In this document: positions 24,398-33,089 of the stretch, piece by piece
Layout of the letters: each line of letters starts with the position of its first letter
How positions within the stretch are numbered: position 1 is the first letter of the stretch
Assembly (NCBI GenBank): GCA_029225065.1
Contig: JAQXVT010000047.1
Span: 1-64,000, forward strand
Direction of reading: 5' to 3'
Length of the DNA: 64,000 nucleotides
Origin: Lachnospiraceae bacterium
GTDB taxonomy: Bacteria > Bacillota > Clostridia > Lachnospirales > Lachnospiraceae
Made by a program: the position numbers and the translations under genes
The notes under the pieces: generated by a model
Databases searched by the model: none
What the model was told of the DNA's origin: nothing
Seen by the model: only the letters and a program-made list of their open reading frames with translations

Positions 24398-25579
24398 TCA
24401 TTTCTGTCTTTTTTTTCGGCACAGTACCACTCCGAGCAGCAGCAGAACCGGGAAAATGACGCCTGCAAGAATGCCTCTTTTCAAGTCATCCCCGGCAAGC
24501 TCCGATACAAAGCCAACCAGAGTCGGCCCGCCGGAGCATCCAACATCTCCGCCAAGTGCCAGAAGTGCAAACATCGCCGTACCGCCCTTTGGGAGTGCCG
24601 CCGCTGCCTTGCTGAAGGTGCCCGGCCACATGATTCCAACGGAAAGACCACAAAGCGCGCAGCACACAAGGCTTAGCTGCGGCGCCTGAAACAGACCAAT
24701 ACCGAGATAGGAGGCGATGCACAAAAGGCTGCTCCATACCATGAAACGGTCAAGTGAAATCCGATCGCCATATTTTCCATAAAATGCCCGCGATGCACCC
24801 ATCAGAATTGCAAATGCCATCGGCCCCGCAAGATCTCCTGCCGTCTTTGTGATGCCAAGGCCCTTTTCCGCAAGCGTTGAAGCCCACTGGCTGACGCCCT
24901 GCTCGCTTGCACCCGCACAGATCATCATGATCAGCAAAATCCAGAATGTCTTCATCGTGAGCAGTTCTTTTAAGCTCAGCCCGGTCTCACCCTCCTCCAT
25001 CAAAGGCCGGATCGGCACCTTTGTAAATGCCATCGCATTTGCAAGCGGTACAATCGCCCAAAGCACAGCCAGGATTTTCCAGTTGGTGATTCCAAAAACG
25101 GAAAAGAAAATCGTCGAGATCAGCACCACGCCCACATGTCCCCAGCAGTAAAATGAATGGAGCATGCTCATCGCTTTTTCTTTATTGTCCGACGGGCACG
25201 ACTCGACAACCGGACTGACGAGCACCTCGAGAAGTCCGCCTCCGATCGCGTAAACCATAACTGCAATCAGAATGCCTGCAAATGCAGACGGCAAAATCCC
25301 GGGCAGTACCGTCAGAAAGATCAGTCCGGCTGCCGACAGGATATGCGCAAGCACCATGCAGAAACGATAACCCAGCCGGTCCACAAAGCCGACTGACAGA
25401 AGATCCACAAGCAGCTGCACGCCAAAATTAAACGTGATCAGCATCGTGATCTGTGACAGCGGAATATCATATGTCCGCTGAAACGTCAGAAATAAAAGCG
25501 GCGCAAAATTGTTGATGATTGCCTGCACGATATAGCCGACAAAGCACGCCTGTATCGTCTTATTGTATTCATTCTTCAT
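24398..25579 (-). CDS. Major facilitator superfamily transporter
   Basis: A 393-residue MFS protein with twelve hydrophobic helices in two halves. The loop between helices 2 and 3 has VDRLGYRFCM, a form of the MFS loop motif. It lacks a long soluble extension. The ATG at 25579 with GAGGAAAG upstream is preferred over one at 25597 that has no ribosome site; it overlaps the upstream SnoaL-LytTR gene by 11 bp, so both are translationally coupled and behind the same c-di-GMP-I riboswitch. Cargo unknown; sugar or drug transport are both possible. Confidence 0.87.
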   Translation of the reverse strand: MKNEYNKTIQACFVGYIVQAIINNFAPLLFLTFQRTYDIPLSQITMLITFNFGVQLLVDLLSVGFVDRLGYRFCMVLAHILSAAGLIFLTVLPGILPSAFAGILIAVMVYAIGGGLLEVLVSPVVESCPSDNKEKAMSMLHSFYCWGHVGVVLISTIFFSVFGITNWKILAVLWAIVPLANAMAFTKVPIRPLMEEGETGLSLKELLTMKTFWILLIMMICAGASEQGVSQWASTLAEKGLGITKTAGDLAGPMAFAILMGASRAFYGKYGDRISLDRFMVWSSLLCIASYLGIGLFQAPQLSLVCCALCGLSVGIMWPGTFSKAAAALPKGGTAMFALLALGGDVGCSGGPTLVGFVSELAGDDLKRGILAGVIFPVLLLLGVVLCRKKRQK

Positions 25580-26408
25580 TCTTTTTTCTTTCCTCATCTA
25601 AGAGCGGTACACTTTCCGCCTTCGACTCCCCGCAGCGTTTCCGAAGTTCTGTCTTTACCGCCATATATTTTTTCTCCGGCACCGGAAGCTCGACGCCGTT
25701 TTGCAGCCGTATCCGGAAACGCCAGATCTCAGCCACATACTGCGGATTTACCAGATAGCTCGCATGGCACCGGATAAACAGCTCCGGATAACGATTCATC
25801 AGCGTCTGCAGACTTTCCACAGACTCATAATCGCCCTCCACTGTGTGAATCACCGTGTGGCTTCTGGCCGTCTCCACATACAGAATCTGTCTGCTGTTTA
25901 GAAACAGAAGCGCCTTGTTAATGCTCTTGATCTGCACCCGCTCCGAACGCGGCTCTCCCGCAAGCACAAATTTTTTATAATCTGATTCATAATGGAGTGG
26001 ATAAATAGTATCCCTTTCATCGTATACGATCGCATTTGAAATATGGCATACCCGAATCCGGATCATTTCCATTCGTTCTGTAATCGTCAGCTGGACGCGC
26101 TGTTTGACCTGATTCACACTGCCATCCGGCCAGATGGTATCCACTGTAAATGCCAGTATAATTTCACACACATGGCTGTTTACCGTGGAAAGCGGAATCA
26201 CCTTGAGGTCACGAATTACAAATCTCAGATCATTTTTTTCCGCTGCAAAAGCTGCCACCAGTGCCTCTCTCGTCCGTATAATCTGATTTTCCGCCGGTCC
26301 GATCCACAATACATCCTCATCACATGCATCCAGAAATGGCTGTATATCATTATTATAGTAGCGTATCACAATATCAGCGGCCTGCTTTGCCACTTCCTGA
26401 ACATTCAT
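25569..26408 (-). CDS. SnoaL-like domain fused to LytTR DNA-binding domain
   Basis: A 279-residue regulator. Residues ~1-135 look like a SnoaL/NTF2-like fold (ADIVIRYYNNDIQPFLDACD, DVLWIGPAENQIIRTREAL) that could bind a small ligand. Residues ~165-265 are a LytTR domain (INKALLFLNSRQILYVETAR, YPELFIRCHASYLVNPQYV). No receiver domain is present, so it is not a classical response regulator. It lies behind a c-di-GMP-I riboswitch and overlaps the MFS gene. Its target is likely its own operon; inference. Confidence 0.85.
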   Translation of the reverse strand: MNVQEVAKQAADIVIRYYNNDIQPFLDACDEDVLWIGPAENQIIRTREALVAAFAAEKNDLRFVIRDLKVIPLSTVNSHVCEIILAFTVDTIWPDGSVNQVKQRVQLTITERMEMIRIRVCHISNAIVYDERDTIYPLHYESDYKKFVLAGEPRSERVQIKSINKALLFLNSRQILYVETARSHTVIHTVEGDYESVESLQTLMNRYPELFIRCHASYLVNPQYVAEIWRFRIRLQNGVELPVPEKKYMAVKTELRKRCGESKAESVPLLDEERKKNEE

Positions 26409-26510
26409 CTGCTCTCCTCCTGCTGTCCATAACCTGCCGATAAGGCTGCGGACGCAAAACAGAACAGAACTCCATATCTGCAGGAAGACAGACTTCCCTC
26501 TGCTTCAAAG

Positions 26511-26621
26511 TAAAAAGCATTGCCTGACTTTGATAATGCTCTTCTTCATACTGTGCAGCTGGCTGCCATTTTACAGGTCCTTTAGCTTTGCGTCGCAACC
26601 TTTCGATTGTTTTGCCCTTTT
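26511..26621 (-). promoter_or_regulatory. Second cyclic di-GMP-I (GEMM-I) riboswitch with terminator
   Basis: On the minus strand: GGCAAAACAATCGAAAGG, GCGACGCAAAGCTAAAGG, ATGGCAGCCAGCTGC. A terminator follows (AGCATT...AATGCTTTTT at 26511-26540). A TATAAT box lies about 30 bases upstream of the aptamer. The core is almost base-for-base that of the switch at 5781-5885, including CCTGTAAAATGGCAGCCAGC. It precedes the SnoaL-LytTR regulator and MFS pair. Confidence 0.93.
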
Positions 26622-26725
26622 ACATATAAATTTTCGTAAAAATTATTATACCATTTCCGTTTTAAAAAACAAGCCTGCAAAACGATTTCACTGACACAGA
26701 CCAGAAACAGGCGTTAATTTGACAC

Positions 26726-26754
26726 TTGACAAATATGCGATCTGGCTGTAATAT
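26726..26754 (+). promoter_or_regulatory. Promoter of the opine/amino-acid ABC operon
   Basis: TTGACA (26726-26731), 17 bases, TAATAT (26749-26754). Confidence 0.75.
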
Positions 26755-26771
26755 TTTCCCAATACTTCATA

Positions 26772-26785
26772 AAACCTATAGGTTT
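26772..26785. promoter_or_regulatory. Perfect 14-bp palindrome in the leader, likely operator
   Basis: AAACCTATAGGTTT, about ten bases after the expected transcription start, a position fitting a repressor site. No regulator gene is next to the operon. Confidence 0.5.
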
Positions 26786-26834
26786 GATATGAATTAAGGG
26801 AAATGAATTAAATTTCAGAGGGGAGAACATTACT

Positions 26835-27683
26835 ATGAAAAAATTATCCGCACTTTCCGTAATTACCGCTGTATCTGCACTTGCACTTGGCAGCTCCGCG
26901 CTTGCCGCTGATGTGACGACTGTAAATATCGCCGGCGTAACCGGCAAAAAGCCGTACACCTACGTAGACGATGACGTCAACTACACCGGCTATGATTTTG
27001 AAGTACTCAAGCTGATCGATGAAAAACTCGAGGAGTATGAATTCAATTACACTGCACTTGAGCAGGATGCTCTGCTTGTTGGCCTGCAGTCCGGCAAATA
27101 TGATCTTGCCACCTGCTCTTTCTACGGCACAAAGGAGCGTTTTGAAACCTTCGACCACTCCAATGTTCCGGTCAGCTTATCCGATGCAAGACTGATCGTG
27201 CGCAGCGATGAAAACGACATCAATTCTCTGGACGATCTGGCAAACAGCGACAAGCAGCTCGCGCCGATTCCGACTGACGATGCACGTTACACCATCATTA
27301 ACACCTACAACGAGGAGCATCCGGATACACCGATCGGATTTGAGGGTGCGACCGAGCAGTCCGCAACAACGGCTGATACCTTAAAGGCAGTTGCAAACGG
27401 TGTCTATGACGCAGCAATCTATCCATACACCTCTTTCACCAGCGTTCAGGCAGATCTGAACCTTGATCTGAAAGTAACAGATTCTGTGGGCCTGTTCCCG
27501 ACCGTTTTCCTTTATACAAAAGCAAACGATGAGAGTGCACTGATCGAGGCAGTAGATGGCGCATTGCAGGAGCTGCGCGATGACGGCACACTTTCCAAGC
27601 TTTCCGAGGAATGGTACGGTGAGGATGCATTCTCCATCGAAGGTGCAGAGGATGTCACCGACGTTATCTACTGGGCAGACTGA
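26835..27683 (+). CDS. Polar amino-acid-type ABC substrate-binding protein
   Basis: A 282-residue member of the family 3 solute-binding proteins. It has a signal peptide (MKKLSALSVITAVSALALGS, AxA site) but no lipobox cysteine. The body shows YTGYDFEVLKLIDEKLEEYE and the ALVLGLQSGKYDLATC-like hinge region (LLVGLQSGKYDLATC). GAGGGGAG precedes the ATG. First gene of the operon that encloses an opine-dehydrogenase-like gene, so the ligand may be an opine or amino acid. In the Gram-positive setting the anchor of this protein is not visible. Confidence 0.87.
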   Translation: MKKLSALSVITAVSALALGSSALAADVTTVNIAGVTGKKPYTYVDDDVNYTGYDFEVLKLIDEKLEEYEFNYTALEQDALLVGLQSGKYDLATCSFYGTKERFETFDHSNVPVSLSDARLIVRSDENDINSLDDLANSDKQLAPIPTDDARYTIINTYNEEHPDTPIGFEGATEQSATTADTLKAVANGVYDAAIYPYTSFTSVQADLNLDLKVTDSVGLFPTVFLYTKANDESALIEAVDGALQELRDDGTLSKLSEEWYGEDAFSIEGAEDVTDVIYWAD

Positions 27684-27700
27684 GAAAAGGAATGTCTGCC

Positions 27701-28723
27701 ATGAAAATTTCGATTATCGGTGCCGGAAATACCGGTTTTGCATGTGCGGCACATCTGGTTCAAAAAGGATATGATGTGACCGTGTACACGAGAGATTCAG
27801 AAAAAGCAGCTTATCTTGACCAAAAACAGATCACTTCAGGGCAGTTTTGCTCTGGAGTGTTTTCTGTATCTGTGACTGCTGATTTGAAGGCTGCACTTAA
27901 GGGTACCGACCTGATTATCGTCTGTACCTGGGCAAATGCGCATCATGAAATCTTTGAAAAAGTTTATGCAGCTGTCGACTGCGATGTCCTGATCTTTAAC
28001 GGAAACTGGGGCGCATATGAGGCGTATCAGGTTCGTTCCCGTCTTTATCCTGAAAGCACAACGTGTATCGCGGAGGCCGGCGGCATGCCATATGTCGCTT
28101 CCTTTTCGGAAAAGGACAGAAGCCTCACGGTAAAAGGAATCAAACGTACCGTCACCGTTGCCGGTGTAAACGGTTTCCTTTCCGATTCACTTCTTGTGCT
28201 GCTTCACTCGCTTTATGAGGATGTCCACACCACATCTTCCGTGCTCACCACTTCACTGGAAGCGCCAAACCCAATCATCCACATTCCGCTCTCTCTTTTC
28301 AACCTGAGCAGAATTGAGCATCATGAATCGTTTTCGCTGCTCACAGAAGGGTTTTCGGAGCGCGCATCTGAATATATCCAGGGAATCGACCGTGAGCGCG
28401 CTGCTCTGGCGGACCGACTCGGTGTTTCCTATGAGGGCATCACAGAACAGCTCAACGGATTCTGGGGAACTTCCTATCCGACCTTAAGTGAACTGTTTGC
28501 GGGCAATCCGGTCTACCAGAATGTAAAAGCGCCGGATTCTATCCACCACCGCTTTATTGCAGAGGATCTGCCGTATGGCATTGAACCGCTCGTCCGCCTC
28601 GGTTCCGCGGTCGGTGTTGAGACCCCGTACAGCAAAGCGCTTGTCGACACATTTTATCTGTATCTTCAGAAAAAAGAGCATCAGAGCGTTGCATTTGACA
28701 CAGCCCTTCTGAAAAAGATATAA
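27701..28723 (+). CDS. Opine/octopine dehydrogenase-family NAD(P)-binding protein
   Basis: A 340-residue dehydrogenase. The N-terminal Rossmann fold starts with KISIIGAGNTGFACAAHL, and the C-terminal helical domain has the octopine-dehydrogenase landmarks EAPNPIIHIPLSLFN and a conserved His/Asp area. The family joins or splits an amino acid and a 2-oxo acid to form or degrade N-carboxyalkyl amino acids (opines). The start at 27701 is chosen because AAAGGA lies nine bases upstream; an ATG at 27692 is too close to it. It sits between the binding protein and the ATPase of a polar amino-acid importer, like opine uptake operons of plant bacteria. Confidence 0.78.
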   Translation: MKISIIGAGNTGFACAAHLVQKGYDVTVYTRDSEKAAYLDQKQITSGQFCSGVFSVSVTADLKAALKGTDLIIVCTWANAHHEIFEKVYAAVDCDVLIFNGNWGAYEAYQVRSRLYPESTTCIAEAGGMPYVASFSEKDRSLTVKGIKRTVTVAGVNGFLSDSLLVLLHSLYEDVHTTSSVLTTSLEAPNPIIHIPLSLFNLSRIEHHESFSLLTEGFSERASEYIQGIDRERAALADRLGVSYEGITEQLNGFWGTSYPTLSELFAGNPVYQNVKAPDSIHHRFIAEDLPYGIEPLVRLGSAVGVETPYSKALVDTFYLYLQKKEHQSVAFDTALLKKI

Positions 28724-28810
28724 TACAGTCCGAATGTTCCTTCATCACAAACTGTCAGAGCGCTTTTTGCTGATGCGCGGAATTATTACACACGAAACGA
28801 GGTTCCATAC

Positions 28811-29557
28811 ATGATTGAAATCAAAGATCTGAAAAAATCCTATGGCGCAGCCGAAATTTTAAAGGGTGTCTCCTTCGATATCAAAGAAGGAGAAACTGTC
28901 GTGATCATCGGCAAAAGCGGCTCCGGAAAAACAACGCTTCTGCGCTGTCTGAATTTTCTTGAACAGGCGGACAGCGGTATTTTCACGCTCGGTGACACGC
29001 AGGTTGATTTTTCACAGGCAACACGCGCGCAAAAGGACGCAGTCCGTAAAAAGACTTCCATGGTCTTTCAGTCCTACAATCTTTTTTACAACCTGACTGC
29101 CCTGCAGAATATCACAGAAGCGCTGATCTACACCAAAAAAATGAAAAAAGCAGATGCACAGTCTCTCGCACGGCAACTGCTCCTGGAGGTCGGTCTTTCT
29201 GACAAGGCAGATTCCTATCCGAAAATGCTCTCCGGCGGACAGAAGCAGCGCATTGGCATCGCACGTGCCATGGCCGTCAACCCGGAGCTGCTTCTGATGG
29301 ACGAACCGACCTCCGCACTTGACCCGGAGCTGATCGACGAGGTATCTGCCACGATTAAAAAGCTCGCCGACAGCGGTCGTACCATGCTGATCGTTACCCA
29401 CGAGATGCGCCTCGCACTTGATATTGCAAGCCGTATCATCTTCATGGAAAACGGCACAATCGTCGAGAGCGGCACTCCGGATCAGTTCCTCAACCATCCG
29501 CAGCAGGAACGCACAAAAGCATTTCTCGCCCGTATCAGAAGGGAGGGCGGCCTTTAA
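28811..29557 (+). CDS. Polar amino-acid ABC importer ATPase
   Basis: A 248-residue GlnQ/HisP-type ATPase. Walker A IGKSGSGKTT, signature SGGQKQRIGIARAMA and Walker B LLLMDEPTSALD are intact. Its stop overlaps the start of the next permease gene (TAATG), a sign of coupling. It belongs to a four-component importer with the permeases at 29557 and 30401 and the binding protein at 26835. Confidence 0.93.
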   Translation: MIEIKDLKKSYGAAEILKGVSFDIKEGETVVIIGKSGSGKTTLLRCLNFLEQADSGIFTLGDTQVDFSQATRAQKDAVRKKTSMVFQSYNLFYNLTALQNITEALIYTKKMKKADAQSLARQLLLEVGLSDKADSYPKMLSGGQKQRIGIARAMAVNPELLLMDEPTSALDPELIDEVSATIKKLADSGRTMLIVTHEMRLALDIASRIIFMENGTIVESGTPDQFLNHPQQERTKAFLARIRREGGL

Positions 29558-30252
29558 TGTCCAATCCGTATTTCGACTTTGGCGCATTCCTGGAAGCATT
29601 TCCAAAGCTGCTCTCCCTGTTGCCGTACACTCTTTTTACAGTATGCATCATTCTGGCTCTTTCGCTCGTTTTTGCCATACTTCTTGTCTGGCTTCGCCTG
29701 CGGAAAAACAGGGTTGTCAGCGGTGTCGTGCGCTTTTATATCATGGTAATCCGCGGTATCCCTCTGATGCTTCTGCTCTTTGTTGTCTACTACGGGCTTC
29801 CAATTCTGCTTCAGCTCTTTGGAATTGATACAACCAATATCCAGCCGCTGCCCTTCGTGATCGTGGCATTTACCCTAAGCACCTCCGCCTTTGAGGCAGA
29901 AGTCATCCGGGCTGCTTATGAGAGCATTGATCGCGGACAGATGGAGGCTGCACAGTCCTTAAGTCTTCCGTCCCCGGCGTTTTTCTTTCATATTCTGGTA
30001 CCGCAGACCTTTGTGCTGGCGCTTCCGAATCTGGGGAATCTGATTATCACCGCCATTAAGCAGTCCTCGATCATGTATACCATCGGTGTCATGGATATCT
30101 ATCAGAAGGCACGCACCCTCTCTGCAGACCACTTCGGTGTCTGGCAGCTTGAGATTTTTCTTGCGCTGATGTTCATCTACTGGGGCGTCGCGCTTCTGAT
30201 CGATTTTGCGATTGCAAAGCTTTATAAACGGATGCTGATCTATATTCCGTGA
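29557..30252 (+). CDS. Polar amino-acid ABC permease
   Basis: A 231-residue permease of the His/Glu/Gln/Arg class. It has about five helices with the EAA-type loop (EAAQSLSLPSPAFFFHIL) and the family N-terminal LLPYTLFTVCIILALSL. It starts on the stop codon of the ATPase. The two permeases of this operon are different proteins and probably form a heterodimer. Confidence 0.92.
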   Translation: MSNPYFDFGAFLEAFPKLLSLLPYTLFTVCIILALSLVFAILLVWLRLRKNRVVSGVVRFYIMVIRGIPLMLLLFVVYYGLPILLQLFGIDTTNIQPLPFVIVAFTLSTSAFEAEVIRAAYESIDRGQMEAAQSLSLPSPAFFFHILVPQTFVLALPNLGNLIITAIKQSSIMYTIGVMDIYQKARTLSADHFGVWQLEIFLALMFIYWGVALLIDFAIAKLYKRMLIYIP

Positions 30253-30400
30253 CAACAAAGTGACCTGAACATGCAGGTTCACTTTTGTAAAGGCAGTATC
30301 TCATCAGAAATGCAGTACGCACCTTGCAACTGCAAAATCCTGTAAAGCGGATACCCGCAGTACACTTCTTCACTATAATAAATACATAAAGGTGAAAAAT

Positions 30401-31105
30401 ATGTTTAATGTACAATACGCCATCGATGCCTTCGGCGAACTTTTAAAAGGTGTTCCGGCCACCGTATTTATCACGACCGTTTCGATTCTGCTTGGTCTTG
30501 TACTTGGCCTTGTATTTGCCTGGATCCGTATCCGGAAGATTCCGGTTGCAAGCCAGCTGATCGCTGCGCTCGTCTCCTTGATTCGGTCAACCCCGATCCT
30601 GGTACAGCTCTACGTCGTCTGCTACGGCATGCCGCGCATCATCGCGTTCATCCATCAGCAGCCGGAGCTCGTCTCAAAAATCACCATTCTGCCGAACACG
30701 ACCGCAATCATCACATTCACGATCTACGCAGCCAGCTATTTTGGCGAAATCTACCGTGCTTCCTTTAACAGCATCGAAGACGGGCAGCTCGAGGCAATCC
30801 AGTCGTTCTCGCTGCCGCGCTTTGCATCCATGATGCGGATTATCGTGCCGCAGGCAGCTGTTTCTGCAGTTCCGAATCTGGCAAATTCCTCGGTCGATAT
30901 CCTGAAGAACACCTCTTTGCTGTACACGATCTCCGTCATGGATATTATGGCAAAAGCAGCCGTCACCGCATCGATCGGTTTTCGTTATCTTGAGGTCTAT
31001 ACGGATGCCCTGATTATCTATCTGATTCTTTGCATCTGCTACATGGTCTTCTTCTGGATCATTGAGAAATTTGTGGTTGGAAGAACCGCGCGGCTGATGC
31101 CGTAA
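30401..31105 (+). CDS. Polar amino-acid ABC permease, second subunit
   Basis: A 234-residue permease related to the one before it, with LLKGVPATVFITTVSILLGL at the N-terminus and the EAA-type loop EAIQSFSLPRFASMM. The ATG at 30401 is preferred (AAAGGTG eight bases upstream) over a GTG at 30392 that overlaps this site. It lies 148 bp after the first permease and ends the operon before a strong terminator. Confidence 0.9.
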   Translation: MFNVQYAIDAFGELLKGVPATVFITTVSILLGLVLGLVFAWIRIRKIPVASQLIAALVSLIRSTPILVQLYVVCYGMPRIIAFIHQQPELVSKITILPNTTAIITFTIYAASYFGEIYRASFNSIEDGQLEAIQSFSLPRFASMMRIIVPQAAVSAVPNLANSSVDILKNTSLLYTISVMDIMAKAAVTASIGFRYLEVYTDALIIYLILCICYMVFFWIIEKFVVGRTARLMP

Positions 31106-31176
31106 ATCACATCGTTCTGATTTAAAAATTTTGCGGATGGATCTGACGGAAAATATCCCCGCTCTTCTACTCAGAC

Positions 31177-31229
31177 AAAAAACGGGAAGGACACTGCCAA
31201 AAAGCAGCGTTCCTTCCCGTTTTGTTTTT
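31177..31229. terminator. Bidirectional terminator between convergent ABC operons
   Basis: AAAACGGGAAGGA pairs with TCCTTCCCGTTTT; an inner CTGC/GCAG extends it. T-rich on both sides. Confidence 0.9.
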
Positions 31230-31244
31230 GTTTTTTCTTCTATC

Positions 31245-32024
31245 TTACCTGGTCCATCCAAGATACGCGATATTCAAATATCCGTTTTTCTTCTCAATCG
31301 AGGTATTGACATGGAACACACTGCGCATCCGTTCCTCTGTCAGAACCTCCTCCGGCGTACCGTTTGCAAGGATTCTGCCTTTTTGCAGCAGCAAAATCCG
31401 GTCACAGTATCTGGCTGCCAGATTCATATCATGTACGGACGTAAAAATGGTCTTATCCTTAAATTGCCGCATAATCTCCATGATATACAGCTGATAACCG
31501 ATATCCAGGTGATTCGTCGGCTCATCTAAAATGATCAGCTCGCTCTCCTGCGCAAAAGCCATTGCGAGATAAATCCTCTGCTTTTCCCCTCCGGAAAGGC
31601 TTAAAAAGCTCCGTTCCTCAGTTCCCTGCATCCCGACCATTGAAAGTGCTTTTTCAACAATCTCCTGATCCGCCTCGCTGTCCTGCTCAAACATCTTTTT
31701 TCTGGAATAGCGCCCCATCATGACCATCTCCTGTACGGAAAAATCAAAATCCGGCTGATTTTCCTGCGCCACGACAGCCATCTGCTGCGCAATCTCTTTC
31801 GACTTCATGTGAAAGACATTTTTTCCATTCAGATAAATGGCACCGGCAGTCGGTGTATACTGACGGTATATATTTTTTAATATCGTTGATTTTCCGCTTC
31901 CGTTCGGGCCTATCAGACCGACAAACTCATTTTTGGAAACAGACAGAGATACCTGCGAAAGAATCTTTGATGTCTCAATATTAAAGTCCAGATCTTTGAC
32001 CTGAATCACTTCATTTTTCTTCAT
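31245..32024 (-). CDS. FecE/BtuD-type ABC importer ATPase
   Basis: A 259-residue ATPase: Walker A GPNGSGKST, signature LSLSGGEKQRIYLAMAFA, Walker B LIILDEPTNHLD. Standard length, without the C-terminal extension of the ATPase at 18054. Last gene of the second B12-riboswitch operon, after the permease (9-bp gap). Confidence 0.92.
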   Translation of the reverse strand: MKKNEVIQVKDLDFNIETSKILSQVSLSVSKNEFVGLIGPNGSGKSTILKNIYRQYTPTAGAIYLNGKNVFHMKSKEIAQQMAVVAQENQPDFDFSVQEMVMMGRYSRKKMFEQDSEADQEIVEKALSMVGMQGTEERSFLSLSGGEKQRIYLAMAFAQESELIILDEPTNHLDIGYQLYIMEIMRQFKDKTIFTSVHDMNLAARYCDRILLLQKGRILANGTPEEVLTEERMRSVFHVNTSIEKKNGYLNIAYLGWTR

Positions 32025-32033
32025 CGCGCCCTC

Positions 32034-33080
32034 CTACTTGCTGAAGGAATATCTGCTTTTACGCAGCATCCACAAAAACGCAGGCGTTCCGCAAAGGGAA
32101 GTGACCACGCCAACCGGCAGCTCCTGCGGAGAAAACATAATACGTGCAAACAGATCTGCCCACACTAAAAAGATCGCTCCAAGCAGGATTGAGAACCAGA
32201 TCAGACGCTTATGCGCCGCACCGACAATATTTCGGCTGATGTGCGGAATCACAAAACCGACAAAGCCAATCGCTCCGCTCATCGATACGAGAATCGCCGT
32301 CAGAAGTGTGCTTACCAGAATGAGGATCCATTTGACCCTCACGGTATTGACACCTGTGTTTCTTGCGATATCCTCGCCTACCAGCAGTGCATCCAGCTCC
32401 CGTGTCAGCGGAAGTGTCAGGATAAGTCCAAGCACCAGCACGCCGATTGCAAGCGGCACATCCGACCAGTCCGTGCCGGCAAACGATCCACTCAGCCAGA
32501 ACGTCGCTGACTGTACGCGCCTTGCATCCGGTGTCAGAAAGATGATGATATTCGTCGCCGCAGAAAAAAATGATGACAGCGCCATACCGACCAGAATCAT
32601 TTTTGTCGTGTTGATCTTTCCGTTTTTGGAGCCAAAGATAAATACGATCACTGCGGTTAAAAGTGCTCCGGCAAAGGCACTCTCGGCAAGCGGCACTCTT
32701 CCGATCACCGGAAGCGTCCCGATCAGAAGTGATACGACTGCTCCGGCAGATGCACCGGAGGAAATGCCAAGCACGTAAGGATCCGCCAGAGGATTTTTCG
32801 TAATCGCCTGCATCAGAATGCCGGTCAGTACAAGCCCTGCCCCGGTGCACGCCGCTACAATCACCTTCGGCAGACGTAATGCCCAGATAATATTGATCTG
32901 GCTGCTCTTATAGCTGCTCAGATCTCCGCCTGTGAGCTTTCCATAAATAATTCGGAATACATCCTTATAGTAAATATCCACAGATCCAAAATTTACCGCA
33001 AAAACAAGGGTCAGAACAAGAAGAACGACCAGTGCCGCATAGACACCGGTCATCACTCCTTTTTTTGAATGTCTTAACAT
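32034..33080 (-). CDS. FecCD-family ABC importer permease
   Basis: A 348-residue permease with about ten helices. Landmarks: RLPKVIVAACTGAGLVLTG, NPLADPYVLGISSGASAGA, GFVIPHISRNIVGAAHKR. Likely corrinoid or metal-chelate import, in one operon with the binding protein (9-bp gap) and ATPase behind a cobalamin riboswitch. Confidence 0.93.
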   Translation of the reverse strand: MLRHSKKGVMTGVYAALVVLLVLTLVFAVNFGSVDIYYKDVFRIIYGKLTGGDLSSYKSSQINIIWALRLPKVIVAACTGAGLVLTGILMQAITKNPLADPYVLGISSGASAGAVVSLLIGTLPVIGRVPLAESAFAGALLTAVIVFIFGSKNGKINTTKMILVGMALSSFFSAATNIIIFLTPDARRVQSATFWLSGSFAGTDWSDVPLAIGVLVLGLILTLPLTRELDALLVGEDIARNTGVNTVRVKWILILVSTLLTAILVSMSGAIGFVGFVIPHISRNIVGAAHKRLIWFSILLGAIFLVWADLFARIMFSPQELPVGVVTSLCGTPAFLWMLRKSRYSFSK

Positions 33081-33089
33081 AACCTCGCC

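Noticed and set aside
26374-26598. 74-codon ORF upstream of the SnoaL-LytTR gene
   Set aside because: It runs through the conserved c-di-GMP-I aptamer and terminator and has no ribosome site.
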